Assembly: GCA_034521465.1 (NCBI GenBank)
Contig: JAXHMN010000011.1
Location: 558,001 to 622,000, forward strand
Reading direction: 5' to 3'
DNA: 64,000 bases
Origin: SURF-28 sp034521465
GTDB lineage: Bacteria > Bacteroidota > Ignavibacteria > Ignavibacteriales > Melioribacteraceae
A program made the translations under genes and the position numbers. How positions within the stretch are numbered: the stretch's first letter is position 1; every line of letters begins with the position of its first letter. The notes below the pieces were generated by a model. That model did no database searches, was not told where the DNA came from, and saw only the letters and a program-made list of their open reading frames with translations. This document shows, piece by piece, positions 48,076 to 58,857 of the stretch.

Positions 48076-49714
48076 ATGAAAGTTGATGTCGTAATGCCCA
48101 AGATGGGCGAGAGTGTTAACGAAGGTACAATCATTAAGTGGCACAAAAAGAAAGGCGACAAAGTTGAAAAAGACGAGATCATATTTGAGATAAGCACCGA
48201 CAAAGTCGATACTGAAATACCAAGTTCCGAAGATGGTGTTTTAGTTGACATTAAAGCTTACGAAAACGAAACGGTTGAGGTTGATGAAGTAGTGGCAATT
48301 ATTGAAACTGATGGTGATGCTGCTGAAGAAGATTCAAAAAGAAGAAGAGACGAAGAAAGAGGAAGAATCTTCCACAACTCAAGTCGGTGGTGAACTTGAA
48401 GATATTCAAATGCCGAAGATGGGCGAATCCGTAATGGAAGGAACCATCATTAAGTGGCATAAAAAAGAAGGCGACAAAGTTGAAAAAGACGAGATCCTTT
48501 TTGAGATAAGTACAGACAAAGTTGATACTGAAATACCAAGTCCCGAAGATGGTACGCTTGCTGAAATAATAACCGGAGAAAATGAAACAGTTGAAGTCGG
48601 TGAGGTAGTAGCAAGAATTTCAAAAAGCGGAGGAGTAGTTAAAAAGAAAGAAGAAAAGAAATCCGAGGAACCAAAAGCAGAGGAAAAATCCGAAGAACCA
48701 AAAGAAGAAAAATCAGAGCAGCCAAAGCAAAAAGAAGAAAAAGTTGACACTTCGGACTCCGATAGATTTTACTCACCATTAGTTATGAACATTGCTAAAA
48801 AAGAAGGTGTTTCATTCGATGAATTAGAATCAATCGATGGTACCGGAATTAAAGGAAGAGTAAGCAAGAAAGATATCCTCGCTTACATAGAAGATCGAAA
48901 AAGTGGTAAAGCTCCGGCAAAGAAAAAAGAAAAACCTTCTCACGAAGAACCCGAAGGAAAACCATCTACACCGAAAGAAACTGCTGCCCCGACTTGGGAA
49001 GCGGGTGAAGGTGTTGAAATTATTCCGATGGATAATATCCGTCAAAGAATTATGTATCACATGGTCAACAGCCGCGATACATCGGTTCACGTCACAGCTG
49101 TAATTGAAGCAGATATGACTAAGATTTATAACTTCATCAAAAAGAATAAACAGAAATATCAAGAAAGCGAAGGACTCAAACTTACTTACATGCCTTTCAT
49201 TTCACACGCTGTAATTAAGGCGTTGAAGGAACATCCTTACGTTAATGCTTCTATAGACGGTAAAAATATCGTAATTAAGAAGTTCATAAATCTTGGTATT
49301 GCAGTAGCAGTTGAACCAAACGGATTAATTGTACCCAATATTAAAAAAGCCGATGAGAAAAATATTCGCGGATTGACCAAATCATTAATGGAATTAGGCG
49401 ACAAAGCGAGAAACAAGAAGCTTACTCCGGATGATATAATGAACGGTACATTCACTATCACAAACTATGGTGTGTTCGGTTCATTGTTCGGAACACCGAT
49501 AATTAATCAACCGGAAGTCGGTATACTCGGAATTGGAACTGTGACAAAAAAACCGGTAGTCGTTGAAGTTGACGGAGCAGATTCAATTGCAATTAAACCG
49601 ATGATGTATTTATCGTTGAGTCATGATCACCGTTTAGTAGACGGAATGCTTGGCGGTAAATTCTTAAAATCGGTCAAAGAAACATTAGAAAATTTTGATA
49701 CATCGATTTTTTAG
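48076..49714 (+). CDS. Dihydrolipoamide acyltransferase (E2), two lipoyl domains (one frameshift)
   Basis: E2 transfers the acyl group from lipoate to CoA. Two tandem lipoyl domains (residues 1-80 and about 108-190) each contain EISTDKVDTEIPS with the lipoylated Lys. The frame shift lies between them near 48330-48345. A Lys/Glu-rich linker follows, then the peripheral subunit-binding domain (YSPLVMNIAKKEGVSFDELE to GRVSKKDILAYI). The catalytic domain closes with MYLSLSHDHRLVDGMLGGKFL, with the active His and Asp in the SHDHRLVDG motif. Length is about 545 residues. The two lipoyl domains are very similar at the DNA level. Confidence 0.92.
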
Positions 49715-49847
49715 AACTTGTGACCCGCTCTTTGACAGCGGACGTCTTAACGTCATCGATATCCATGCTCCTTAATACCTGAGACAGCATTAAAGTCGAT
49801 GTGAAGATTAAGATGTAAGAGCAAGATTAAGAAAGTAAAGGAAAATT

Positions 49848-50765
49848 ATGATTAACCAACATCAGAAAAAATTTGCTGAAACAGCTGAAAAGAACAGAGA
49901 GAAATTAGGTAAGAGACCGGATTGGTTAAAAGTAAGACTACCCACCGGAAAAAATTATAAAGATGTTCATAGTTTAATGCGCAATTCTAAACTCAATACG
50001 GTTTGTGAAGAAGCACGATGCCCAAACATTGCTGAATGCTGGAACGCACGAACAGCGACATTTATGATACTCGGCGAAACATGTACGCGAAGCTGCGGAT
50101 TTTGTAATGTGAATACCGGTATGCCTAACGAATTAGATCTGGACGAACCGAGAAGAGTTGCTGAGTCTGTTGAGGAATTGAAGTTGAGACACGCTGTAAT
50201 TACATCCGTTAATAGAGATGAACTTCACGATGGCGGTGCTTCGATATTTGGAGAAACCGTTAAATTAATTCGTGAAAAGATGTCCGAAACAACTATTGAA
50301 ATTCTAATCCCGGATTTCAAAGGTGAAGAACATGCATTTGAAATCATAATGAAAAATCCACCCGATATTTTGAATCATAATTTGGAAACGGTAAACCGGC
50401 TTTATCACGCCGTAAGACCTCAAGCAAAATATTCTCGTAGTCTCGAATTAATAACTTGGTTCAAAGAAAAAGGGCTGCGCACAAAAAGCGGCATCATGGT
50501 TGGTATAGGCGAGAAGAAAGAAGAAGTATTTGAATTAATGAAACATCTCTTCGATCACGGGTGTGATATTATGACAATTGGTCAATACTTGCAGCCGACA
50601 AAAAATCACCTGCCGGTAGATAGATTTGTAACACTTGACGAATTTAAAGAATACAAAGATTTCGGAATGGAATTAGGATTTAAGCAGTTGAATTATCCCC
50701 GCTTGTTAGAAGTTCCTATCATGCTGATAAGCATGCTAGATTATTGTAAAATTAAAGCCGGCTGA
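49848..50765 (+). CDS. lipA: Lipoyl synthase
   Basis: LipA inserts two sulfur atoms into octanoyl-protein. The 305-residue radical SAM enzyme has both clusters: CEEARCPNIAECW (C-x4-C-x5-C, auxiliary) and GETCTRSCGFCNV (C-x3-C-x2-C). SVNRDELHDGGASIF and the ending IMLISMLDYCKIKAG are normal, and RxxS-type Ser capping may occur in the tail. It lies 134 bp after E2 with AAAGGAAA before the ATG. With lipB and lpdA it makes the cluster self-sufficient for lipoylation. Its stop lies inside the terminator hairpin. Confidence 0.96.
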   Translation: MINQHQKKFAETAEKNREKLGKRPDWLKVRLPTGKNYKDVHSLMRNSKLNTVCEEARCPNIAECWNARTATFMILGETCTRSCGFCNVNTGMPNELDLDEPRRVAESVEELKLRHAVITSVNRDELHDGGASIFGETVKLIREKMSETTIEILIPDFKGEEHAFEIIMKNPPDILNHNLETVNRLYHAVRPQAKYSRSLELITWFKEKGLRTKSGIMVGIGEKKEEVFELMKHLFDHGCDIMTIGQYLQPTKNHLPVDRFVTLDEFKEYKDFGMELGFKQLNYPRLLEVPIMLISMLDYCKIKAG

Positions 50766-50776
50766 GTGCCGGCTTT
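50754..50776. terminator. Terminator shared by lipA and the convergent S8 gene
   Basis: AAAGCCGGC, loop TGAGT, GCCGGCTTT. The loop contains the lipA stop codon. It sits between two converging genes and could work on both strands. Confidence 0.78.
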
Positions 50777-50784
50777 GAATTATT

Positions 50785-53700
50785 TTAGCTACCACCATTT
50801 TATTTGTCTCTACAAACTTTTCAGCTTCAATCCGATAGAAGTAGATATTTGATCGTCCGTGGCATTAAAATCTAACTTCATGATACCCTGGATCAAAGAA
50901 ACCTTCTGCAATTGTTCCAACATGCTGACCAAGTGCATTGTAAATGTCAATTTTTACTTTATTTCTCAGGTATATCAAATTTAATTTTTGTTGCCGGATT
51001 AAATGGATTCGGATAATTCTAATGTAAGGCAAATTCAGAAGGATATTACTTCGGGCACCGGTTATCGTTGACATCAACCGTTGCGTGAAGTGAATATTCA
51101 TAAGCCCCGTCAGTCGATCTGCTTGAGCTAGGTACTCGAGCGTATGGGGGGACTATAATGCACAAAACTATAAATCTTGGCGATGAGGATATTACCGCTT
51201 ACGATGCAACGAAATTCGACTGTTGTCCACTCGGATCGGTTGTCCGCAATTTTACGCTGACACGTCAAAACCAAAATTGGTTTGTTGCATAACCCATTCT
51301 ACATCAACTTGTACCATCTTTAACTTGACCCTCAATTGTTAGCTTCGACAGGCAAGAGCCGAGCTTTCTTCGAAACTACTGCACGTAATCGTAAATCTGT
51401 GAGTATAGAGCCAGTTCCACCGCCAGAGTTCTCACCTCGGATCTTCCATCACTCGACCCACTCTCCATTAGTAAATCTAAGCTTGTACCAGTTGAAAAAT
51501 ATGTCACTAAGTGGTAATCAGTGCTACTTGAAATATCGACACCAGTGCCAGTCAGATCAACATAATTCCAGTGAATTTACTAAAAATTTTATCCTTTGGA
51601 AAGCTCACCGTTGAACCCAATTTAAAATCAGGACCGTTACTTCCATCACTCCATATTTCGAATGAAAGATCACTTGTAAAATCAACATCAGCGTAAATGA
51701 TGAAAAACGACCGTTAACGAGACCATCGATAGATGGGGTAAATTACCGGCATATTCCAGTTGGAGAATAATGTGGTAAATGTTTCGCCACCCCACCCATC
51801 ATAGTATAGAATTTCTTGCTCGTGTCCAAGATGGATTCTATTGATTCTGCAAGTGCTTTAGAAAATGTTAACTTTACCATATCCCCATGTATAATCCGGC
51901 AAACTTCCTCCAGTAAAAGTATCTGTATCTAAGTTTGAGGTTAATAGAGTTTTTACGGTTGCACCATCAAGATTGTTGTCTTCTTCTAGTAAAGTGCAAC
52001 GGTACCAGTTACTACTGGAGCTGACATGCTTGTACCTTGGTTGAAGTGATGGAATCCGCCTGGTGCTATTGCGTGTAGCTACTGGGTGAATAATTAGTTG
52101 AGGTTGAAGAAGCAATTTTATCCCCAGGTGCGGTAATATCAGGTTTTTGATTATCTTCTCGAGTTGGTCCAATACTACTGAATATCACAATCTGCATGCT
52201 CGGTGATAGCCGGATGCCCATAAACTACCACCACTATCCGACCATCTTGGCCTATATACGCTCCAACTGTAATCGCCTCTGCTGCATTGCCCGGGCTTCC
52301 GACAGTATAGTCAGAGTCGCCGCCGGTCAATGTTGTCCCAATTGAATTGGAGTAGAGCCAACCATGGTAATCAACACTGGAAACAGAATTGTTTGTTATT
52401 TCTAGCGTCCATGTGCCCGTCTAGGCGCACTGTCCGATTGTATGATCATCGATTATGACTGTTATGCAACGATCTAGAAGGTGATATTTCCATCAATAAA
52501 ATTTTCAATAGTAAATTGCCCTATCACTTTCGTCTGATCCTGTTCCTGATGTACCGGCAGATCTGGAGCAAGGTCACACTATTTGGAGAAGTAACCTCGG
52601 CAGTCACATCTGTCCCGCTAGTCGAGCCAGACGCTAAAGTAAAAATAGTCCGTATCGGTTCCTGAAGTAGGAGTATAAGATGGGACACTAAAATTGATCG
52701 TACTATTTCCGCTTCCGGGTAGTGTTCCGCTAATGTGTATAGATTCATCTCCTTCATTTCCTGCTGAAATAACGGCGACTCTTCCAGCATCAGGAAACTA
52801 TCTACTGTTTGTTCTAAACTCGTGCCATCATGTGCAGTTGAACGGCCTCTTGATGACTTATGTTTACAACAAGTAGAATTTCCTTGTCCTCTGCAACTTC
52901 TCTGGCATATGTAAGAGCGTCAACTAGATTGGAGGTTGAAAAAGAACCGTCACCTGATTCACGCACTGAAATATAGCTGCTTTTGGTGCAATACCTGCAA
53001 ATTCTCGAGAAGCTAGTGAAGCACCATTACCTGCAGCAGTTCCTGCGACGTGAGTACCATGTCCGTCAATATCTTCGAACAACCAGGCACACTTCCATCT
53101 AATTCATCTTCAATTTCAGTTTTTGTGTCGTTCCACACCGGAATCTAACCCTGAAAAATCGGTTCCATCTCTATCTGAGGTGTACTGCCCGTAGTTTCAG
53201 TTTGGTCCCACGGTAGACGGGTGGAACTTTTGGTATACTGTTGGATCTCTGAAATCGAGATGCTACCAATCAATACCCGCATCTATCTGCAGACAATTAC
53301 ACTTTTGACCTTTCATAGGATGTAGAATTTATGTATCCATCATGTACTAGTCCTCACCAATCAATCCCGTTGCCACAAGTCGTTGGTCAGGTAGTAAATT
53401 TCACCTGGTGTAGTAAAACTAGGAACTTCATCTAATTCTGCAGCTTCAACAATTTGCTTTGCTGTTAATCTGGCAGTAACAAAATTTCCGTAAACTGAAT
53501 TAATTGGAAACTTTTTGCTTTTTAGATATAAAAAAATTGCTCAGCAAAGATGCAACTCCATAAACCTTTCTGCCCGTCGCCATCTACAGATTCAATTATA
53601 TCAATCTCTTTGGAAGTAAGCAAAATTTTATCTTGATCGCTTCTCTGCGGAGATTTTCCTTAATCACATTGTGTAACCGAGCATCAATTTTCTTAAGTGA

Positions 53701-53790
53701 GATAATCATTAATTGTGCAGATAACCGAGCTACGAATAGTACTAACTTTGTTATTGATTCATTCATAGCAACCCCTTTCCGATATTTCAA
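50785..53790 (-). pseudogene. Subtilisin-like S8 peptidase with type IX sorting domain, heavily frameshifted
   Basis: Read on the minus strand, the catalytic triad motifs appear in order though in different frames: IDAGIDW (Asp) near 53262-53285, DGHGTHVAGTAAGNG (His) near 53024-53068, and GTSMSAPVVTG (Ser) at about 52003-52036. The start has MNESITK-like N-terminal sequence (53766 or 53790). The end has a sorting domain: YPNPFNP-like, KVKIDIYNALGQHVGTIAEG and IYFYRIEAEKFVETNKMVVAKI. Frames change about every 100 bp, so no long open frame survives. The intact enzyme would be a secreted surface protease of about 950-1000 residues. It may be a true pseudogene, or the zone may be poorly assembled. 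Confidence 0.78.
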
Positions 53791-54094
53791 AAGAATTCAG
53801 TAATTATTCGAGTGACATGAAACAGTTTAGAGATAAGTCGCAATTTTTTAGCAAGGTTGCTTGTTTTCTTAAACCGATAGTTTTGTTATAAATAGGAGCC
53901 TTTGGTACTAATTTTCCCTTCACTAAAATATTTCTTCTCATTATTGAAAATTAAGGGAAAATCGAATTTCAAAAGTTTGGTTTAAGTAGATTAAACCAAG
54001 ATATGAAATAAGTAATTTTTGGTACGTTCTCTGCTATTAAATAAGTGTTAGTTGTCTGAAATAAAAAAGATAATAAATCTCATTTTAAAAGAGG
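53791..54094. other. Intergenic stretch upstream of the vor operon
   Basis: AT-rich and without a gene. It should hold the divergent promoters of the S8 gene and vor operon, but I cannot assign boxes with confidence. Confidence 0.5.
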
Positions 54095-54100
54095 TTGTGT

Positions 54101-54391
54101 ATGGCAAAAGTTAAAGGGGACATATTAATTGACATCGAGAAATGCAAAGGGTGTGAATTATGTATCGCTGCTTGTCCGCAGGACCCATTAGAAGCTTCAC
54201 GGAAAATTAACAACAAAGGATATCACTACATTGTAAAAGTAGAAGATACATGCACAGGATGTACTAATTGTGCGCTTGTTTGTCCGGAAGGTGTTATTAA
54301 AGTCTACCGTAAAGTGGACAAAAAGAAAAAAGAATCACTTGCTACAATTTCAAATGTTTCTAAAGACATAAATATTACGGTGAGCGAATGA
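54101..54391 (+). CDS. 2-oxoacid:ferredoxin oxidoreductase delta subunit (2x[4Fe-4S] ferredoxin)
   Basis: This roughly 96-residue protein begins MAKVKGDILIDIEKCKGCELCIAACPQ; the start at 54101 has AGAGG upstream. Two cluster motifs are visible: CKGCELCIAACP (C-x2-C-x2-C-x3-CP) and CTGCTNCALVCPEG. Such subunits move electrons between the catalytic core and ferredoxin. It is the first gene of a four-gene operon and overlaps the next start by 4 bp (ATGA). Confidence 0.9.
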   Translation: MAKVKGDILIDIEKCKGCELCIAACPQDPLEASRKINNKGYHYIVKVEDTCTGCTNCALVCPEGVIKVYRKVDKKKKESLATISNVSKDINITVSE

Positions 54392-55466
54392 AAAAAGAAT
54401 TGAAATTAATGAAGGGTAATGAAGCAATGGCGGAAGCCGCTATAAGAGCCGGCGCCGATGCTTATTTCGGTTACCCGATAACCCCGCAATCAGAAGTACT
54501 CGAATATCTTACAAAAGAAGCAAATCAAAGAACCGGGATGGTTATCTTACAAGCGGAAAGTGAAATTGCCTCAATCAATATGGTCTACGGTGCTGCCGGT
54601 GCAGGGAAAAAGGTGATGACCTCATCTTCGTCACCCGGAATAAGTTTAATGCAAGAAGGCATATCATATATCGCTTGCGCAGAACTTCCTTGTTTACTTG
54701 TCAATGTTGTACGCGGAGGTCCCGGACTCGGAACTATTCAACCATCACAAGGCGATTATTTTCAATCGGTTAAAGGCGGCGGTCACGGTGATTACAAAAT
54801 GATCGTACTCGCACCTTCAACTGTTCAAGAAATGGTTGATTATGTGAAATTAGGTTTTGAGTTAGCATTCAAATGGAGAAACCCGGTAATGATGTTAACC
54901 GACGGTGCTCTAGGACAAATGATGGAAAAAGTTGAACTCTTTGAACAAGTAGAAAGAAGCACTGAAAAAGATATAGAAAAATGGGCAACAATCGGTAAAA
55001 CTAAAGATCGTGAAAGAAACGTTATTACTTCTCTTCACATCCAACCTGATAAGATGGAAGAGATAAATATTCATCTGCAGAAAAATATAAACAGATCGAA
55101 GAAGAAGAGATTAGATTCGAAGAATTTGCAATGGAAGATGCGGAATACATGATTACCGCATATGGTTTAGTTGCAAGAATTTGTCAAAAAGCCGCAATGC
55201 TTGCACGTGAAAAAGGAATTAAAGTAGGTGTCTTCAGACCACAAACAGTTTCTCCGTTCCCGACAAAACAAATTGCATCTTATACGGATAGAATAAAAGG
55301 AATTCTAGATGTGGAAATGAGCTCCGGTCAAATGGTTGAAGACGTTCGACTTGCTGTGAACGGAAAAATTCCTGTTGAATTTCATGGAAGAATGGGCGGT
55401 ATAGTACCTTCACCCGAAGAAATATTAGAAAAAATTGAAGAAAAATTTGTGGGAGTTCCGGCATGA
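54388..55466 (+). CDS. vorB: 2-oxoacid:ferredoxin oxidoreductase alpha subunit, VorB-like (one frameshift)
   Basis: The protein starts MKKELKLMKGNEAMAEAAIRAGADAYFGYPITPQSEVLEYL, a VorB/KorA pyrimidine-binding domain. MTSSSSPGISLMQEGISYI and CLLVNVVRGGPGLGTIQPSQGDYF match the family. A frame change near 55090-55130 leads into EEFAMEDAEYMITAYGLVAR, RPQTVSPFPTKQI and DVEMSSGQMVEDVRLAV. The total of about 360 residues is normal. Family members use 3-methyl-2-oxobutanoate or 2-oxoglutarate; I cannot separate the two. It overlaps the following gene by 4 bp. Confidence 0.9.
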
Positions 55467-56287
55467 ATGAGAAAAAAATGATTGATGAAGAAAAACATTA
55501 CGAAGAAGTGATCGAAGAAGAAAGCATCTGTATAAACGATAATCTAGTTTACGATAAACCATCGGTTCTTCTCGATACACCAATGCATTACTGTCCCGGC
55601 TGCGGGCACGGTGTTGCGCATAGATTAATTGCCGAAGTAATTGAAGAACTTGGGATTCAACAAGATACAATTGGTGTTGCGCCTGTTGGTTGTTCGGTAT
55701 TTGCATATAACTATCTTGACATTGATATGTCAGAAGCAGCACACGGTCGTGCTTCTGCAGTTGCTACCGGTATAAAAAGAGTCCTTCCCGAAAAATATGT
55801 TTTTTCGTACCAGGGCGATGGCGATTTAGCCGCAATTGGAACCGGCGAAACTTTACATACTTGCAACCGTGGTGAGAATATTTTAATAATTTTCATCAAC
55901 AACGGAATATACGGAATGACCGGTGGACAAATGGCGCCAACTACATTGGAAGGAATGAAAACAACAACAACTCCTTTTGGTAGAGATATTAAAGTTATGG
56001 GTAATCCTCTTAAGATTACCGAATTAATTGCTCAACTACCAGGAGTTTATTACTGTACACGAACTGCAGTTAACAATCCTAAAAATGTAAGAAAAGCTAA
56101 AAAAGCTCTAATGAATGGCTTTAAATATCAAAAAGAAGAAAAAGGTCTTAGCTTCGTAGAAATAGTTTCAAATTGTCCATCAAACTGGAAGATGACACCT
56201 GTAGAATCAAATAAATGGATGGAAGAAAATATGATTCCGTTTTATCCGCTTGGTGACCTCAAAGTTCCAGAGAAGGAGGGAAAGTAA
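55463..56287 (+). CDS. vorA: 2-oxoacid:ferredoxin oxidoreductase beta subunit, VorA-like
   Basis: This thiamine diphosphate-binding subunit of 274 residues has DTPMHYCPGCGHGVAHRLIAE (the CPGCGH motif), GVAPVGCSVFAYNYL, then GDGDLAAIGTGETLHTCNRGENI and INNGIYGMTGGQMAPTTLEG, which complete the cofactor site. It shares the chemistry of KorB at 17682 but has only moderate similarity, so this is a second, distinct enzyme. The vorC ATG follows 1 bp after the stop. Confidence 0.92.
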   Translation: MNEKKMIDEEKHYEEVIEEESICINDNLVYDKPSVLLDTPMHYCPGCGHGVAHRLIAEVIEELGIQQDTIGVAPVGCSVFAYNYLDIDMSEAAHGRASAVATGIKRVLPEKYVFSYQGDGDLAAIGTGETLHTCNRGENILIIFINNGIYGMTGGQMAPTTLEGMKTTTTPFGRDIKVMGNPLKITELIAQLPGVYYCTRTAVNNPKNVRKAKKALMNGFKYQKEEKGLSFVEIVSNCPSNWKMTPVESNKWMEENMIPFYPLGDLKVPEKEGK

Positions 56288-56288
56288 A

Positions 56289-56836
56289 ATGACTGAAGAA
56301 ATAATTATATCCGGATTTGGCGGACAAGGTGTTCTATCGATGGGACAAATACTCTGCTACTCTGGTGTTATAGAAGAAAAAGAAGTTAGCTGGATGCCAT
56401 CTTACGGACCCAAATGAGAGGTGGAACTGCAAACTGTATTGCTATTATCAGCGATCAAAAAATCAGTTCTCCAATCCTTACAAAGTTCGATACTGTGATT
56501 GCATTAAATCAACCGTCAATTGACAAATTTGAGTCTGCTGTAAAACCTGGCGGATTACTCTTGTACGAAAGCAGCACTGCTTTAAAACCCCCAACAAGAG
56601 ATGATATAGAAATAGTACCTATCGAAGCAGCAAACGAAGCAACAAAGTTGGAAAATCCGAAAGTTATGAACATGATTGTATTAGGCGCTTTCTTAAAGAA
56701 AAAACCGATCCTTGATTTTGATAATGTACTTGAAGGATTGAAACAAGTACTTCCCGAAAGATATCATCATTTACTCCCTCTTAACGAAAAAGCTCTTAGA
56801 AGAGGAATGGAATTAGTTGAAGAAGTAGCTGCATAA
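56289..56836 (+). CDS. 2-oxoacid:ferredoxin oxidoreductase gamma subunit, VorC-like (one frameshift)
   Basis: The start TEEIIISGFGGQGVLSMGQIL with the conserved FGGQGV is in one frame. The frame stops at 56415 (YGPK*) exactly where the family reads YGPEMRGGT. The rest, MRGGTANCIAIISDQKISSP to the end, is in the next frame; a single lost base in CCCAAATG explains it. Total about 182 residues. The delta-alpha-beta-gamma order is complete. The long hairpin terminator follows 19 bp after the stop. Confidence 0.9.
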
Positions 56837-56854
56837 TTTAATTTAAGAAAACTT

Positions 56855-56890
56855 AAAGATGGCATCTTTCAAAAGATGCCATCTTTGTTT
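56855..56890 (+). terminator. Intrinsic terminator after the vor operon
   Basis: A perfect 15-bp inverted repeat AAAGATGGCATCTTT / AAAGATGCCATCTTT with a two-base loop, then GTTTT. Confidence 0.9.
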
Positions 56891-56998
56891 TAAAGCCCCT
56901 TCACAAAACTTTAACAAATTTTCCCCAAAATTGATTGAAATATTAAGAGGTATTGACTAATTTTGTTATTCTATATTTTATTTATCTGAAGGAGAAAA

Positions 56999-58408
56999 AT
57001 GAACGGAAATGAGGGAGTTGTTGTCCAGGTAATTGGACCTGTAGTTGACATTGATTTTGAAGAAGGAAAACTTCCCGAAATTTATAATTCAATTAAAATT
57101 CCACGAGAAGATGTGGAAGGCAACAAAGAGGAATTGATCGTTGAAGTTCAACAGCATCTCGGTGAGAACAGAGTTCGTACCGTAGCGATGGATTCAACAG
57201 ACGGATTAGTTCGCGGTATGAAAGCATTCGATACCGGTGATCCGATTTCAGTTCCGGTTGGACCCGAAACTCTGGGAAGATTAATAAATGTTCTCGGTAA
57301 AGGTATTGACGGTAAAGGCGAAATTAAGAGTGAAAAAACATACCCGATTCATAGACACGCACCCGCCTTCAGCTCACTCTCAACTGAACATGAAATTTTT
57401 GAAACCGGTATTAAAGTAATTGATCTGATTGAACCATATTCAAAAGGTGGAAAGACCGGTTTATTCGGCGGTGCCGGTGTCGGCAAAACAGTTATTATCC
57501 AAGAGTTGATTCACAACATTGCGAAAGAGCACGGCGGCTATTCAGTCTTTGCAGGTGTCGGCGAACGTACTCGCGAAGGAAATGATCTTTGGCTAGAGAT
57601 GAAAGAATCCGGTGTGTTAGATAAAACTGCTCTTGTATTCGGCCAGATGAACGAACCACCCGGTGCGCGATTAAGAGTTGGACTTACCGGACTAACAATT
57701 GCTGAGTATTTCCGTGATGAAGAGGGAAGAGATGTGCTCCTCTTTATAGATAACATTTTTAGATTTACTCAAGCAGGTTCTGAGGTTTCTGCACTTCTTG
57801 GACGAATGCCTTCGGCGGTTGGTTATCAGCCAAACTTGGCAACTGAAATGGGTGAACTTCAAGAGAGAATTACTTCTACCGATAAAGGATCTATCACGTC
57901 CGTGCAAGCAATTTATGTACCGGCAGACGACTTAACCGATCCGGCTCCGGCGACGACTTTCTCTCACTTAGATGCTACAACAGTTTTAAGTCGTCAGATT
58001 TCCGAACTTGGTATTTATCCCGCTGTGGATCCGCTTGATTCTACTTCGAGAATTCTTGAACCCGGAATTTTGGGGCAAGAACATTATCAAGTCGCTCTGG
58101 CAGTAATAGAAATTTTACAGCAATATAAAGAACTCCAAGATATTATAAACATTCTTGGTATGGATGAACTATCCGAAGAAGATAAGATGGTTGTCCGTAG
58201 AGCAAGAAGAATTCAACGTTTCTTAAGTCAGCCGTTCCATGTTGCGGAACAGTTTACCGGATATCCGGGAGTTTATGTGAAACTTGAAGATACAATTAGA
58301 AGTTTCAAAGAAATTATAGATGGTAAACATGACGATCTTCCGGAGCAAGCATTCATGTATTGCGGTACAATTGAAGATGTTGTAGAAAAAGCTAAAAAGA
58401 TGAAGTAG
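56999..58408 (+). CDS. atpD: F1Fo ATP synthase beta subunit
   Basis: AtpD is the catalytic subunit of ATP synthase. The 469-residue protein has Walker A GGAGVGKTVIIQELIHNIA (about residues 158-175), VFAGVGERTREGNDLW, Walker B VLLFIDNIFRF, and ALLGRMPSAVGYQPNLATEMG. AAGGAGAAAAATG gives a strong start. The atpC gene follows 7 bp later. The other ATP synthase genes are not nearby, as in Chlorobi-type genomes with a separate atpDC pair. The frame is intact. Confidence 0.98.
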   Translation: MNGNEGVVVQVIGPVVDIDFEEGKLPEIYNSIKIPREDVEGNKEELIVEVQQHLGENRVRTVAMDSTDGLVRGMKAFDTGDPISVPVGPETLGRLINVLGKGIDGKGEIKSEKTYPIHRHAPAFSSLSTEHEIFETGIKVIDLIEPYSKGGKTGLFGGAGVGKTVIIQELIHNIAKEHGGYSVFAGVGERTREGNDLWLEMKESGVLDKTALVFGQMNEPPGARLRVGLTGLTIAEYFRDEEGRDVLLFIDNIFRFTQAGSEVSALLGRMPSAVGYQPNLATEMGELQERITSTDKGSITSVQAIYVPADDLTDPAPATTFSHLDATTVLSRQISELGIYPAVDPLDSTSRILEPGILGQEHYQVALAVIEILQQYKELQDIINILGMDELSEEDKMVVRRARRIQRFLSQPFHVAEQFTGYPGVYVKLEDTIRSFKEIIDGKHDDLPEQAFMYCGTIEDVVEKAKKMK

Positions 58409-58415
58409 GGAAAGA

Positions 58416-58790
58416 ATGAAAGAAATTAACTTAGAAGTCACCACTCCATCAAAGAAAGCTTACTCCGGTAAAGTTAAATCAGTAACATTACCCGGAACAC
58501 TCGGGTCTTTCCAAGTTCTTTATAATCATGCACCAATTTTAAGTTCATTGGAGATTGGTGTTATAAAAGTTGTTGACCTTGACGACAAAGAGAGTTTCTT
58601 TGCTGTAGGAGGCGGAACAGCAGAAGTAATGAATAATAACGTATTAGTCTTAGCCGAAAGTTTTGAAAGCCCCGAACATATTGATGCCGAAAGAGCAGAG
58701 CAGGCAAAAAAACGAGCCGAAGAAAGATTAAAAAAGCATGATAAAGATGTAGATTTTGCCAGAGCTGAAGTTGCATTAAACGGGCTTTGA
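58416..58790 (+). CDS. atpC: F1Fo ATP synthase epsilon subunit
   Basis: This 124-residue protein has the N-terminal beta-sandwich of epsilon: LEVTTPSKKAYSGKVKSVTLPGTLGSFQVLYNHAPILSSLEIGVIKV (shown in pieces TPSKKAYSG, LPGTLGSFQVLYNHAP). A short C-terminal helical tail (AERAEQAKKRAEERLKKH) regulates the F1 rotor. It follows atpD with 7 bp and overlaps nothing on the plus strand. The length is typical. Confidence 0.93.
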   Translation: MKEINLEVTTPSKKAYSGKVKSVTLPGTLGSFQVLYNHAPILSSLEIGVIKVVDLDDKESFFAVGGGTAEVMNNNVLVLAESFESPEHIDAERAEQAKKRAEERLKKHDKDVDFARAEVALNGL

Positions 58791-58857
58791 ATAGATTGAG
58801 TATAAAGAAAAAACGATTTTAGTTCTTTTTGAAAAATTTCGATTAATAAGGGATTGG

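Noticed and set aside
54095..54100. Earlier TTG start for the ferredoxin-type subunit
   Set aside because: ATG 54101 fits family starts and has the better-placed AGAGG.
56289..56440. Selenocysteine read-through of TGA in the VorC-type gene
   Set aside because: The TGA falls where the family has YGPEMRGG; one lost base restores this exactly, and no SECIS-like hairpin is apparent.
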